From Prochlorococcus marinus (lineage in GTDB: Bacteria; Cyanobacteriota; Cyanobacteriia; PCC-6307; Cyanobiaceae), in NCBI RefSeq assembly GCF_001180305.1, contig NZ_CVSX01000023.1:1-64000 (forward strand): a DNA stretch of 64,000 bases, in the 5' to 3' direction. The translations under genes and the position numbers were made by a program. Below, piece after piece: positions 51,625 through 60,068 of the stretch (its first letter is position 1; the number at the start of each line of letters is the position of its first letter). The notes under the pieces were generated by a model that did no database searches, was not told where the DNA came from, and was given only the letters and a program-made list of their open reading frames with translations.

Positions 51625-51660
51625 TCTCTATAGAGAAATCGTAGAGTTTTAAATTTCTCT
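51625..51660. terminator. Palindrome and hairpin downstream of guaA
   Basis: TCTCTATAGAGA (51625-51636) is a perfect palindrome; GAGAAAT just after it can also pair with ATTTCTC about 15 bp further. Related sequences occur after core copy B (59938-59976) and copy C (62484-62509). It may terminate guaA or be part of the attachment region. Confidence 0.5.
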
Positions 51661-51696
51661 ACACCTTGTATTTAAGATTTTAAATTTGTTTATGTG

Positions 51697-51825
51697 CTAG
51701 TAATGAGGTGGTTCTGATTCTTCAAGAGGAAAATAGGTATCCTCATCATTACCTTTTCTCTTCTTTCTGAAATACTCTTCGGATGGATCTAATCCATCAT
51801 TATCGTAATTGGGTTCCTTTTCCAT
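51697..51825 (-). CDS. Small acidic hypothetical protein (42 aa)
   Basis: ATG at 51823-51825, reading MEKEPNYDNDGLDPSEEYFR and ending EESEPPHY. Highly charged and proline-rich, no hydrophobic segment. 13 bp downstream of hsdR on the same strand. Unrecognised; might be an edge gene of the island or chance. Confidence 0.45.
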   Translation of the reverse strand: MEKEPNYDNDGLDPSEEYFRKKRKGNDEDTYFPLEESEPPHY

Positions 51826-51838
51826 TGATCAATAAAAA

Positions 51839-54800
51839 CTAACTCGCTACTAATTCCTCTCCAAGAGTCTCTGCTTGTTGAAGGACAGTTTCAACTGCAG
51901 TAATTTGTTCATCTGGAGGATACTTATATCTCTTCAAAAGGGTTTTGATTTTGAGTCTCAGTTTTGCTCTAACATTTTCCTTATATTGCCAGTCGATATT
52001 TGCATCTCTTCTCATAATCTCTGCAAGTTCTTTTGCCATATTTGCAAGAACCTCTTCCTTCATTAGTTCATGGGCAGATGGATTATCTGCAAGAGCATCA
52101 TAGAAAGATTGTTCTGCAGAAGATAAACCAAGTGATACGCCTTTTTCCAAATCTTCTCGAAATTTCTTTGCCATTGCTATGAGTTCTTCTATAACTTGTG
52201 CTGCTTCTATTGCTCTGTTTTTATATTTATTCAATGATGCTGAAAGCATTTCACTAAAGTTTTTTTGTTTGACTAGATTTGTTCTGAATTTACTTTTCAC
52301 TTCATCATTTATGAGTTTTTGAAGCAACTCAACTGCTAAATTTTTTTGAGGGATCTTACTAACTTCTGATAAAAATTCATCTGACATGATACTTATATCT
52401 GGATTCTTTAGACCAGCAACTTTGAAGACGTCAGTTATGCCATCAGAAACTAAAGACTCAGATAGAAGTTGTTGTAATTCAAATCCATAATCTTTAGGTG
52501 GACCCCCTGCAATATCTCCTTTTATAAGCATTGCTCTTATTGCTTGAAGGAATGCAATTTCGGGACTATGTTCGATTGCTTCATCAGTTGTTCCACATAG
52601 TGCAAATGCTTTTGTGATTTTGAGAACAGTATCGCAATATCTTTGTTTGCCATCATCTATTTCGAGAATATGATCAAGGCAATTTGGAATAATTTCTAAT
52701 GCTTTTCCTTTCTCTCTAAAGTGACTCCATTCAACTGGATGCAGTAGATCTTTTGCGATCTGTATTTGTTCGAGAAGTATACGAACTGCTTCACTTGTAT
52801 CAAGAGTTGGTTTTCCTGTTCCGTTTGCTGCTGTGTAAGTAGCGAGTGCATCTTTGAGTTGTGGAGCAATACCTATGTAATCAACAATCAATCCACCTGG
52901 TTTATCCTTGAAAACTCTATTGACTCTTGCAATTGCTTGAGCAAGATTTGCTCCCTTCATTGGTTTATCCACGTACATAGTTGCTAAACAAGGGGCATCA
53001 AAACCCGTCAACCACATATCTCTGACGAGAACAATTTTCAGTGGATCATTTGGATCTTTGAATCTGTTTTCTAAATCCTTTTTTTGTTGTTTGCTTGTGT
53101 GATGAGGTTGAAGAAGTTCCGACTCAGATGCAGATGCAGTCATCACAACTTTTATAGAACCTTTCATATGATCCGAATCATTCCATTCTGGTTTGAGATT
53201 GACTATTTCGTTGTAAAGACGCGCACAGATTTCTCTGCTCATTCCAACAATCAATGCTTTCCCCGGTTGTGTTTTAGATCTTTGTTCATAGTGGGCAATT
53301 AGATCTTTTGCTACTTGTTTCAGTCGAGGTTCTGCTCCAACTAATGCTTCTAATGCTGCCCATCTACTTTTCGCTTTTTCCGTAGAGGAAATATCATCTT
53401 CATCTTCAAAAATTTCATCAAACTTACTATCTAAAGTCGGAGTACTGCTTTCTTTGAGTTTTAGTTTTGCCAGTCTTGACTCGTAATAAATCGGAACTGT
53501 TGCTCCATCATCTACTGCTTGCTGAATGTCATAAACAGAAACGTAATGACCAAAGACTGCTTGGGTATCTCGATCATCTTGAGAAATTGGAGTTCCTGTA
53601 AATGCTAAGAAAGTTGCGTTTGGAAGAGCATCTCTTAGTCCTTTTGCTAATCCATATTTCACTTCTCCTGTCTTTGAATCAATTCTTCCTTTGAAACCAT
53701 ATTGAGTTCTATGTGCTTCATCACAAATCACCACAATATTTTTTCTATTAGTCAATGCAGGGAATTTTTCTTCATCCTTTTCTGTTGCAAATTTTTGAAT
53801 GGTTGTAAAAATAATTCCTCCACTAGGTCTGTTATCTAGTAATTCTCTTAGATCTTTTCTTGACTCTGCTTGCTTAGGTTTTTCTCCTAATAAATCTCCA
53901 GATCCAGTAAATACTCCAAATAACTGACCATCAAGATCTTGCCTGTCAGTAACCATAACTAGGGTTGGATTTTGAAGTCTTTTATCGGTTAGTAGTTTTC
54001 CTGCTAAACATGCCATCTCGATACTTTTTCCGGCACCTTGGGTATGCCAAACAACTCCACCTTTACGATCACCATCTGGTTTACTTGCTTCTACCACTCT
54101 TTCAACTGCTGTATTGACTGCGTGGAACTGATGATAAGCAGCAATCTTTTTGATAATTTCTTTTTCTTCTTCAAAGACACAGAATGAACGTATGAAATCT
54201 AATAATCTTTTTTTATCGAATAATCCTCTAACTAAAGTTTCTAATTGTTTGAACTTTCCAAGTGGATCTAAATCTTGTTCTTTTTCAATAACTCTCCATT
54301 GCTGGAATCTTTCTTCATTTGCAGAAATTGACCCTACTTTTGCATAAGTACCATCACTAATTACTAAAAGAACATTTGGAGTAAACAGATCAGGAATATC
54401 AACTTTATAAGTTTTTAGTTGATTGAAAGCATCCCAAATATCTGTTTTTTCATTTGCTGGATTTTTCAGTTCTATTACTGCTATTGGGAGACCATTTATA
54501 TAAACAACAACATCAGGTCTTCGATTATTTTTTGGACCACTAATTGCTAATTGATTTACGACTAACCAATCATTTTTATCAGGATTATCAAAATCAATTA
54601 TTTTTAGGCGGATTCCAATTTCTTGATTACCTTCCATGTAAGAGATAGGAAGTCCTTTGGTCATCCATATATGAAATTGACGATTCGAGGCAACTAATCC
54701 AGGAATATTTGGATTAGTAATTTGTAGAACTGCTGCATCAATAGTTTTACTAGGAACTTCAGGGTTCAACTTTATAAGTGCTGATCTCAAACGATCTTCC

Positions 54801-54940
54801 AGAATAACCTTTCTAAAATCATCTCTTTCTGGAGATTTTGAATCTGGAGCAATATCTGGACCATGAACAAATTTATATCCAAGATCTTCAAACCATTCAA
54901 TTGAAGTTTCTTCTATTAGATTTTCATCTATCAATGACAT
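51839..54940 (-). CDS. hsdR: Type I restriction enzyme HsdR (R subunit)
   Basis: 1033 residues. N-terminal PD-(D/E)xK nuclease (PD at 142-143, IELK ending at 159), then SF2 translocase motifs: Walker A QGAGKS (301-306), DEAH (407-410), FTGTPIS and QAIARVNRVFKDKPGG. C-terminal helical domain for contact with M2S. It cleaves DNA after ATP-driven translocation when the target site is unmethylated. Last gene of hsdM-hsdS-hsdS-hsdR; its ATG overlaps the preceding hsdS stop by one base. Appears intact. Confidence 0.96.
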   Translation of the reverse strand: MSLIDENLIEETSIEWFEDLGYKFVHGPDIAPDSKSPERDDFRKVILEDRLRSALIKLNPEVPSKTIDAAVLQITNPNIPGLVASNRQFHIWMTKGLPISYMEGNQEIGIRLKIIDFDNPDKNDWLVVNQLAISGPKNNRRPDVVVYINGLPIAVIELKNPANEKTDIWDAFNQLKTYKVDIPDLFTPNVLLVISDGTYAKVGSISANEERFQQWRVIEKEQDLDPLGKFKQLETLVRGLFDKKRLLDFIRSFCVFEEEKEIIKKIAAYHQFHAVNTAVERVVEASKPDGDRKGGVVWHTQGAGKSIEMACLAGKLLTDKRLQNPTLVMVTDRQDLDGQLFGVFTGSGDLLGEKPKQAESRKDLRELLDNRPSGGIIFTTIQKFATEKDEEKFPALTNRKNIVVICDEAHRTQYGFKGRIDSKTGEVKYGLAKGLRDALPNATFLAFTGTPISQDDRDTQAVFGHYVSVYDIQQAVDDGATVPIYYESRLAKLKLKESSTPTLDSKFDEIFEDEDDISSTEKAKSRWAALEALVGAEPRLKQVAKDLIAHYEQRSKTQPGKALIVGMSREICARLYNEIVNLKPEWNDSDHMKGSIKVVMTASASESELLQPHHTSKQQKKDLENRFKDPNDPLKIVLVRDMWLTGFDAPCLATMYVDKPMKGANLAQAIARVNRVFKDKPGGLIVDYIGIAPQLKDALATYTAANGTGKPTLDTSEAVRILLEQIQIAKDLLHPVEWSHFREKGKALEIIPNCLDHILEIDDGKQRYCDTVLKITKAFALCGTTDEAIEHSPEIAFLQAIRAMLIKGDIAGGPPKDYGFELQQLLSESLVSDGITDVFKVAGLKNPDISIMSDEFLSEVSKIPQKNLAVELLQKLINDEVKSKFRTNLVKQKNFSEMLSASLNKYKNRAIEAAQVIEELIAMAKKFREDLEKGVSLGLSSAEQSFYDALADNPSAHELMKEEVLANMAKELAEIMRRDANIDWQYKENVRAKLRLKIKTLLKRYKYPPDEQITAVETVLQQAETLGEELVAS

Positions 54941-56295
54941 TAGATTCCAACCTCGTCAATCATTTTTTCTGCATCAGTAATTCTAAGTTCTCCTGAGATG
55001 AGTTTTAGAAGAAGAAAATCTCTGATTTCTTCAAGTACTTTTGATTCGTTCAAACTTTGTTTTATTTTCTGAAATAATGGATTACATACATTGTCAAATG
55101 CTTGTTTACATTCAAAAAGAGGGTCAAGAATTTTCATCTCGCGAAGCATCTTTGAATTCACAGCAGTTGCAATTGATGAAGTACTTCCAAGGGATCTAAA
55201 ATCAAAATTAGAGAAGAGACAATAAGAATAAGAACTTGGGATTTGATTTTTGCTTGAAACAAAATGTGCAATCGCTTCATTTGTAAGCATTCTAGTAGGA
55301 GTTATTAGTACCCTGCCAACAGTCAATTTGAAACTTATGATTACTGTTTCTTCTGGGACAATCTTTATATTGAAATTATATACAGCATCTTTTGTAAGAA
55401 ACTCTGAAGTTTCTAAAGCATAAACTGAATTATTTCCCATATCTTTTATAGAAACCCAAGGAATATCATCTTTACTTTGACTAAACCAGCAAGACTCTTT
55501 TCTGGGAGGGGTTTTCCCAATAGAAATATCATACAGATCTGAAGATAAACAATATTCCCATCCCTTAGGGATCTTCCCAACATCAGAATCTTCAAAAGAA
55601 TCAGGAAATAAATCACTTATCTCATCAGGTAATCCAGTTGAACGACCTTCTGCTTTTGCTTTTACAGGATCAAAATCAATAAACCAAGATTTGAAAAGCG
55701 ATTGTGCTATTTCTTCAAGAGTTTCATTGTTATTCCTTATTAGTTCAATTTTTTCATCAAGAGTTCCAAGTATGTGAGAAATTCTGTTTTGTTCTTTTAT
55801 ATTTGGGGGATATAAAACCTCTAATCCTGAAAGCAAATTAGTATTCAATGAAGGCATTGTTGCTCCAACAGCAATAGATCTAATATGATTTTTTATCTTT
55901 GAATGACCCAGATAATAAGAAAGATAAGTAGGATCAATTTTTGATTTATCTGGTCTAACACGAAGACATCTTCCTGAAAATAACCATCCAGTTTCTGCAT
56001 CTCTTACAAGTGATCTTCGATCTACAGACCCAACTCTACTAAAAACTATATCTCCCTTTCTAAGAATAAATTTTGAAAGTCTTTCTTTATCGAAGTCTGA
56101 TACTTTTGGGGTATTCTTATGAGAAATTCTATTTGATAATAAATGTTCGACAGTAATAATTGGAGTTCCAATCTTGACATAATCAGATGAATGTAATTGA
56201 CTTCCAAAAGGACCTGTTTGTATTCCTTCTTTATTCACGCAAATCGCTCCAAGTGTTGAAGTTTTCCAATCTTTTGGGGAATTCTTGAAAAGCAT
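54940..56295 (-). CDS. hsdS: Type I specificity subunit HsdS, second copy
   Basis: 451 residues, two target recognition domains: TRD1 (about residues 8-170) and TRD2 (about 245-400), separated by conserved helical regions (EQNRISHILGTLDEKIELIR with [14 protein letters not shown], and a C-terminal LISGELRITDAEKM). The central segment including [18 protein letters not shown] is nearly identical to that of the other HsdS, but the TRDs differ, so the two recognise different DNA halves. 3 bp downstream of the first hsdS. Confidence 0.93.
   Translation of the reverse strand: MLFKNSPKDWKTSTLGAICVNKEGIQTGPFGSQLHSSDYVKIGTPIITVEHLLSNRISHKNTPKVSDFDKERLSKFILRKGDIVFSRVGSVDRRSLVRDAETGWLFSGRCLRVRPDKSKIDPTYLSYYLGHSKIKNHIRSIAVGATMPSLNTNLLSGLEVLYPPNIKEQNRISHILGTLDEKIELIRNNNETLEEIAQSLFKSWFIDFDPVKAKAEGRSTGLPDEISDLFPDSFEDSDVGKIPKGWEYCLSSDLYDISIGKTPPRKESCWFSQSKDDIPWVSIKDMGNNSVYALETSEFLTKDAVYNFNIKIVPEETVIISFKLTVGRVLITPTRMLTNEAIAHFVSSKNQIPSSYSYCLFSNFDFRSLGSTSSIATAVNSKMLREMKILDPLFECKQAFDNVCNPLFQKIKQSLNESKVLEEIRDFLLLKLISGELRITDAEKMIDEVGI
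55557..55730 (-). repeat. hsdS conserved-region repeat, copy 1
   Basis: About 174 bp encoding the central spacer; direct repeat of 56841-57014 with roughly 16 mismatches by hand alignment, almost none in the first 55 bp. Separated by 1284 bp, which is about one TRD plus spacer. Confidence 0.9.
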
Positions 56296-56298
56296 TTA

Positions 56299-57552
56299 TC
56301 AACTAATTTCTTCCATCATTTTTTCAGCATCAGGAATTCTAAGTTCGCCTGAAATAATTTTAGGCAAAAGAGAATCTCTAAGATTTTGAAGTAATGAACT
56401 TTCTGAATCACTAATTTTTTTTCGTAAAAACAACTTTCTAACTTGTTCTTCAAATAAAGAAATCACATCAGGAGATGGAATAACTTGCTGATTCATATAA
56501 GCAATATTTCTGTTCAAACCTGGTACTGCTGAATCTGCTGACAAATTAGACAATTTTTGATTCAATAAAACAAAGAAAAGGAAAGTCATTTCTGAAATTT
56601 CAGATTTTGGTTTTACATAAAACGTAGTATCAATTGGAAAAAAATTATCATCTGACCATTTCACTATCCCTGGATTTCCTTTTCTTCCGACAATAATCCC
56701 TGGTCCTTTGACCAAATAATCTTCATGAGTACCAACTTTTCCATTTGAACCAAATACTGCGAAAGCACCCTTTATTCGTTCTGATTCTTTCAAGGGTTTA
56801 CCATAAGCAAGTTCTATTATTTCTCCTAGTTTCTTTACTTCCCATCCCTTAGGGATCTTCCCAATATCAGAATCTTCAAAAGAATCAGGAAATAAATTAC
56901 TAATCTCATCAGGTAATCCATTTGAACAACCTTCTACTTTTGCTCTTACAGGATCAAAATCAATAAACCATGATTTGAATAGTGCTTTTGCGATGTCTTC
57001 AAGAGTTTCATTAGTCTTTTTATTGAGTGCAATTTTCTCATCAATATTCCTTAGAAAATTACTAATCTCTTTTTGTTTTTCAATTTTGGGAAATTTTACA
57101 GGAAAAGTTTTGAAATCTTTCAAAACTATTCTTGGTATAACACTACCCGTCATATATCCGCTCTTTGCAATGTGCTTAGTACTTGGGGTTTCAAAAAAAT
57201 ATTTCAAAAAATAAGGGTCAAGATCTTTATTAGTTCTAAATATTGCAATTGAGGATAAAAGGCAGACATCTCTTTCATCGTTGTGAACACATACAGTTTC
57301 TAATACGGATCCATCTTTTGCTATCAACACATCGCCTTTATTAGGGCAGCAACCTGATCTTTTCAGATTCTCATATTCTTCTTCAGAAATTTTTCTTGAT
57401 GATTCATAATCGATACCAAAATTAGTCATATCTTTTACTGATGCCATAGGTTTGCCAAATTCAGTACTTTTAGGAGACCTATGTGAACCATCAGTAATTA
57501 GCGAACAAAGTTCATCTAATTCTTTTACTTGCCATTCAAAACTCATATCCAA
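56299..57552 (-). CDS. hsdS: Type I specificity subunit HsdS, first copy
   Basis: 417 residues with two TRDs: the first begins [20 protein letters not shown], the second follows [20 protein letters not shown]. Conserved regions: [20 protein letters not shown] with [32 protein letters not shown], and [20 protein letters not shown] at the C terminus. Overlaps hsdM by 17 bp. Both S genes look complete, so neither is an obvious silent cassette. Confidence 0.93.
   Translation of the reverse strand: MDMSFEWQVKELDELCSLITDGSHRSPKSTEFGKPMASVKDMTNFGIDYESSRKISEEEYENLKRSGCCPNKGDVLIAKDGSVLETVCVHNDERDVCLLSSIAIFRTNKDLDPYFLKYFFETPSTKHIAKSGYMTGSVIPRIVLKDFKTFPVKFPKIEKQKEISNFLRNIDEKIALNKKTNETLEDIAKALFKSWFIDFDPVRAKVEGCSNGLPDEISNLFPDSFEDSDIGKIPKGWEVKKLGEIIELAYGKPLKESERIKGAFAVFGSNGKVGTHEDYLVKGPGIIVGRKGNPGIVKWSDDNFFPIDTTFYVKPKSEISEMTFLFFVLLNQKLSNLSADSAVPGLNRNIAYMNQQVIPSPDVISLFEEQVRKLFLRKKISDSESSLLQNLRDSLLPKIISGELRIPDAEKMMEEIS
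56841..57014 (-). repeat. hsdS conserved-region repeat, copy 2
   Basis: Partner of 55557-55730; same orientation. The 3' ends of the two hsdS genes (54955-55050 and 56310-56400) also resemble one another, giving a second pair of direct repeats. Confidence 0.9.
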
Positions 57553-59113
57553 TTTTCTTCAAATTATTAGCGATCTGCTGATCTAATTTTGCTCCTTCTT
57601 CTTGTTGCTCTTTCAGTAAAGAAGTAAGTCTCTTCATCTTCTCCTCAAAAGGTTCCCCATCATCTTCCTCTTCTGGAGCACCAACGTATCTACCTGGCGT
57701 AAGAACGAAATTATTCTTTTCAATTTCTTCAAACTTTGCTTTGTAGCAAAATCCTGCAACATCTTCATACGATTCTTTTTCTCTCCAAGATTGAACAGTC
57801 TCTGAAATTTTGGAAATATCATCATCTGTCAGAATTCTCTCCACACGATTTTTCATTGTTCCCATTTGACGAGCATCAATAAATAAAGTTTCTCCTCTTC
57901 GATCTCTTCCTCTTTGGGTTTTATCGTTAGTCAAAAACCATAAACATACAGGTATCGGTGTATTCAAAAATAATTGTCCAGGTAAAGCAACCATAATTTC
58001 AACTACATCTTTTCTAACCATTTCTTCTCTAATATTTCCTTCATTACTTGTATTGGAACTCATAGAACCATTTGCAAGAACAACTCCTGCTTGCCCACCT
58101 GGTCTCAACTTCCAAAGCATATGCTGCAACCATGCATAGTTGGCATTACCTGCAGGTGGTCTTCCATATTTCCAACGAACATCACTCTCATATTTTTCTC
58201 CACCCCAATCAGAGATATTGAATGGTGGATTTGCAAGTATGTAATCAAATTTTTGATCAGGATGTTGATCCCTTGCAAAAGTATCTGCGGGTTCTTGACC
58301 TAGATCACTAGCGAACCCACGAATTGCCAAGTTCATCGCCGCTAATCGCCAGGTAGTTGGATTGCTTTCTTGCCCATAAATTGAAATATCATCTTTTCTT
58401 CCACCTTGTTTTTCAATAAATCTTTCACTCTGCACAAACATTCCACCTGATCCACAACATGGGTCATAAACACGTCCTTTGTCTGGGGATAAAACAGCAA
58501 CGAGAGTTTTTACAACATGTGCAGGAGTATAGAATTGTCCCCCTTTTTTACCTTCAGCGCTTGCAAATTGACCTAAGAAGTACTCATATACTTCACCCAA
58601 TACGTCGCCTGCTTTTTCTCCTTCTCCAAAACCAATTGTTGAAATCAAATTTACCAATTCGCCCATTCGACCTGGTTCTAATTGAGCGGCACCAAATCGC
58701 TTATCTAATTTTCCTCTAAGAGTTGGGTTTTCATTTTCAATTGCAACCAACGCTTTATCAATAAGTTGTCCAATTTCAGGTTGTGGCGCTTTATCTCTAA
58801 GTGCTTCCCACCTTGCATCTGCAGGAACCCAGAAAACATTTGCTTGAGTGTAATAATCTCTATCTTCTAATGCTTCTTGATGATCTTTTGGATCATCTCC
58901 AAGGTAATAATCCGAATCAGGATTACTTACCATTGCTAAAACCTTTTTCTGCTGTTCTTCAAAAGTATCGGAAATATATTTCAGAAATATCATCCCTAGA
59001 ACAAGGTGCTTATATTCTGCAGCATCCATTTGAGCACGTAATTTATCTGCACTTGCCCAAAGAACTGCTTTGAAATCTTTTGGAGTATCTTCTTTCTTTT
59101 TAGGAATGACCAA
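57536..59113 (-). CDS. hsdM: Type I DNA methyltransferase HsdM (M subunit)
   Basis: 525 residues. HsdM_N helical domain ([20 protein letters not shown]), GQFYTP at 192-197, SAM-binding DPCCGSGG at 217-224 and adenine-N6 catalytic NPPF at 295-298. Methylates the site read by HsdS and, with HsdR, forms the restriction complex. First gene of the operon, transcribed away from the two small genes at 59220-59617 across a 106-bp spacer. Composition appears somewhat less AT-rich than the housekeeping genes, suggesting transfer. Confidence 0.96.
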   Translation of the reverse strand: MVIPKKKEDTPKDFKAVLWASADKLRAQMDAAEYKHLVLGMIFLKYISDTFEEQQKKVLAMVSNPDSDYYLGDDPKDHQEALEDRDYYTQANVFWVPADARWEALRDKAPQPEIGQLIDKALVAIENENPTLRGKLDKRFGAAQLEPGRMGELVNLISTIGFGEGEKAGDVLGEVYEYFLGQFASAEGKKGGQFYTPAHVVKTLVAVLSPDKGRVYDPCCGSGGMFVQSERFIEKQGGRKDDISIYGQESNPTTWRLAAMNLAIRGFASDLGQEPADTFARDQHPDQKFDYILANPPFNISDWGGEKYESDVRWKYGRPPAGNANYAWLQHMLWKLRPGGQAGVVLANGSMSSNTSNEGNIREEMVRKDVVEIMVALPGQLFLNTPIPVCLWFLTNDKTQRGRDRRGETLFIDARQMGTMKNRVERILTDDDISKISETVQSWREKESYEDVAGFCYKAKFEEIEKNNFVLTPGRYVGAPEEEDDGEPFEEKMKRLTSLLKEQQEEGAKLDQQIANNLKKIGYEF

Positions 59114-59219
59114 TAAAAATAATTGATCTCATTTTATACCTAGTTTTTATTTTGTTTGATTCAATGCTGACTTTATGACATGAGATTTGTTATTTTTCTA
59201 ATTAAGAAAGAATTAAATC

Positions 59220-59414
59220 ATGATTACTAATAAGAGATACCAAACGTTATTAATGCTTGCGACTACAGGCAAACCTTTAAATAAAGATGCTACGGAAGAA
59301 GAAAAGAAATTTTACGAAGAATGCAAACATGACTATAAAGTCATGAAGGAAACCGCAAAAAAACATGGCATAAAGAATCCAGTTTTAGAAATACCAATGG
59401 AGGTAGATTTTTAA
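59220..59414 (+). CDS. Small hypothetical protein (64 aa)
   Basis: Charged, helical-looking protein starting MITNKRYQTLLMLATTGKPL and ending PVLEIPMEVDF. No signal, membrane segment or recognisable HTH. First of two equal-length genes 8 bp apart, divergent from hsdM; might regulate or protect against the restriction system, but nothing in the sequence shows it. Confidence 0.6.
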   Translation: MITNKRYQTLLMLATTGKPLNKDATEEEKKFYEECKHDYKVMKETAKKHGIKNPVLEIPMEVDF

Positions 59415-59422
59415 GAGGTATT

Positions 59423-59617
59423 ATGCAACCACCAAAGACTTCTGAAGAATTAGCAGAAATGTATCCTGATTTAGAACCTTGGAAAAGGGATGAACTAGAA
59501 GTTTGGCACAGAGGATGGATTACAAAAATAATGACAGGAGAAGCGACTTCTGCAGAATATAATGCCGCAATACCTCGTCATCCAGATCCTCATCATCCTG
59601 AAGATGATGAAGAATAA
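59423..59617 (+). CDS. Small hypothetical protein (64 aa)
   Basis: Begins MQPPKTSEELAEMYPDLEPW; tryptophan-rich centre (WKRDELEVWHRGWITKIM) and a His/Pro/Asp/Glu tail (PRHPDPHHPEDDEE). Soluble. Likely co-transcribed with the preceding gene. No family recognised. Last gene before the core repeat at 59.7-59.8 kb. Confidence 0.6.
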   Translation: MQPPKTSEELAEMYPDLEPWKRDELEVWHRGWITKIMTGEATSAEYNAAIPRHPDPHHPEDDEE

Positions 59618-59705
59618 GTTAGTAGATGATTTCAAAAATTTTTAATTTACTGTGACTGAGTAATTAATTTTGAGTTTTTGTTAAATACAACCTGCCTAAA
59701 AAGAG

Positions 59706-59727
59706 GTTTCCCTCAGGTTTCCCTCAG
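59706..59727 (+). repeat. Tandem pair of the 11-bp unit, right side
   Basis: GTTTCCCTCAG at 59706-59716 and 59717-59727, identical to the two pairs downstream of guaA. It lies 66 bp before core copy B. With the left pairs it brackets the segment 51490-59793. Confidence 0.9.
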
Positions 59728-59793
59728 GAAAATGTGTGTTATTATGGGTTCAAACATGTTGGTATCACTACGTTTATGACTGCCTTGTTTCTC

Positions 59794-59814
59794 GGTACTA
59801 TAGAGTGGGAGTAA
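59794..59814 (+). other. guaA 3'-end core, copy B (attR-like)
   Basis: GGTACTATAGAGTGGGAGTAA, 17/21 identical to the real guaA end and encoding the same GTIEWE-stop, with differences at synonymous positions. This is what remains when an element integrates into a gene's 3' end and supplies a replacement tail. Confidence 0.7.
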
Positions 59815-59853
59815 AGGAAAAGTAGTAAATTCAGTTATAGATTAAATAAGTAG

Positions 59854-59925
59854 GTTTCACGTAAGATCATCCAACCTATTTGTAATGCTTTTCGACTTTA
59901 GTATTTCACGTAGGTTACTCGTGAG
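59854..59925 (+). repeat. Diverged repeat units after core copy B
   Basis: GTTTCACGTAAG at 59854-59865, then ATTTCACGTAG (59903-59913) followed by GTTACTCGTGAG (59914-59925), in the places held by GTTTCCCTCAG pairs after guaA. The last two form an inverted repeat TCACG / CGTGA with 9 bp between. A different repeat version may mean a different recombinase specificity. Confidence 0.65.
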
Positions 59926-60068
59926 GGTAAACGGCATGTCTATCGAGAATTCGTATAAAAATAAATTTCTCTATACTTTCCACGTTTTTATGGTTTAATT
60001 TTCTGACTAATGGGTACTAAAAGATACAAACTACTTTTCTAAATGTTTAATTTATTTCAGAAGCGTTA

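Larger units (their letters stand above)
59618..60068. other. 451-bp gene-free stretch holding the right-hand repeat and core copy B
   Basis: Contains, in order: an 11-bp tandem repeat pair, the guaA-tail copy B, then a diverged copy of the guaA downstream region. The order matches 51469-51660: core, 18 bp, CAGTTATAGATT (59832-59843, exact), a repeat, CCTATTTG (59875-59882), 28 bp from its start to a repeat, then a TCTATCGAGA block. No gene-sized ORF is seen; a 12-codon ORF at 59776-59814 ends in GTIEWE. Confidence 0.8.

Noticed and set aside
57634-57825. 63-aa minus-strand ORF inside hsdM
   Set aside because: Out-of-frame shadow of the hsdM 3' region.
59746-59755. GGGTTCAAAC resembling a tRNA T-loop
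   Set aside because: Flanks do not form a T-stem and no anticodon or D-arm fits upstream; not a tRNA or tRNA fragment I can support.
59776-59814. 12-codon ORF MTALFLGTIEWE
   Set aside because: The GTIEWE end is explained by the guaA-tail duplication; too short to call a gene.
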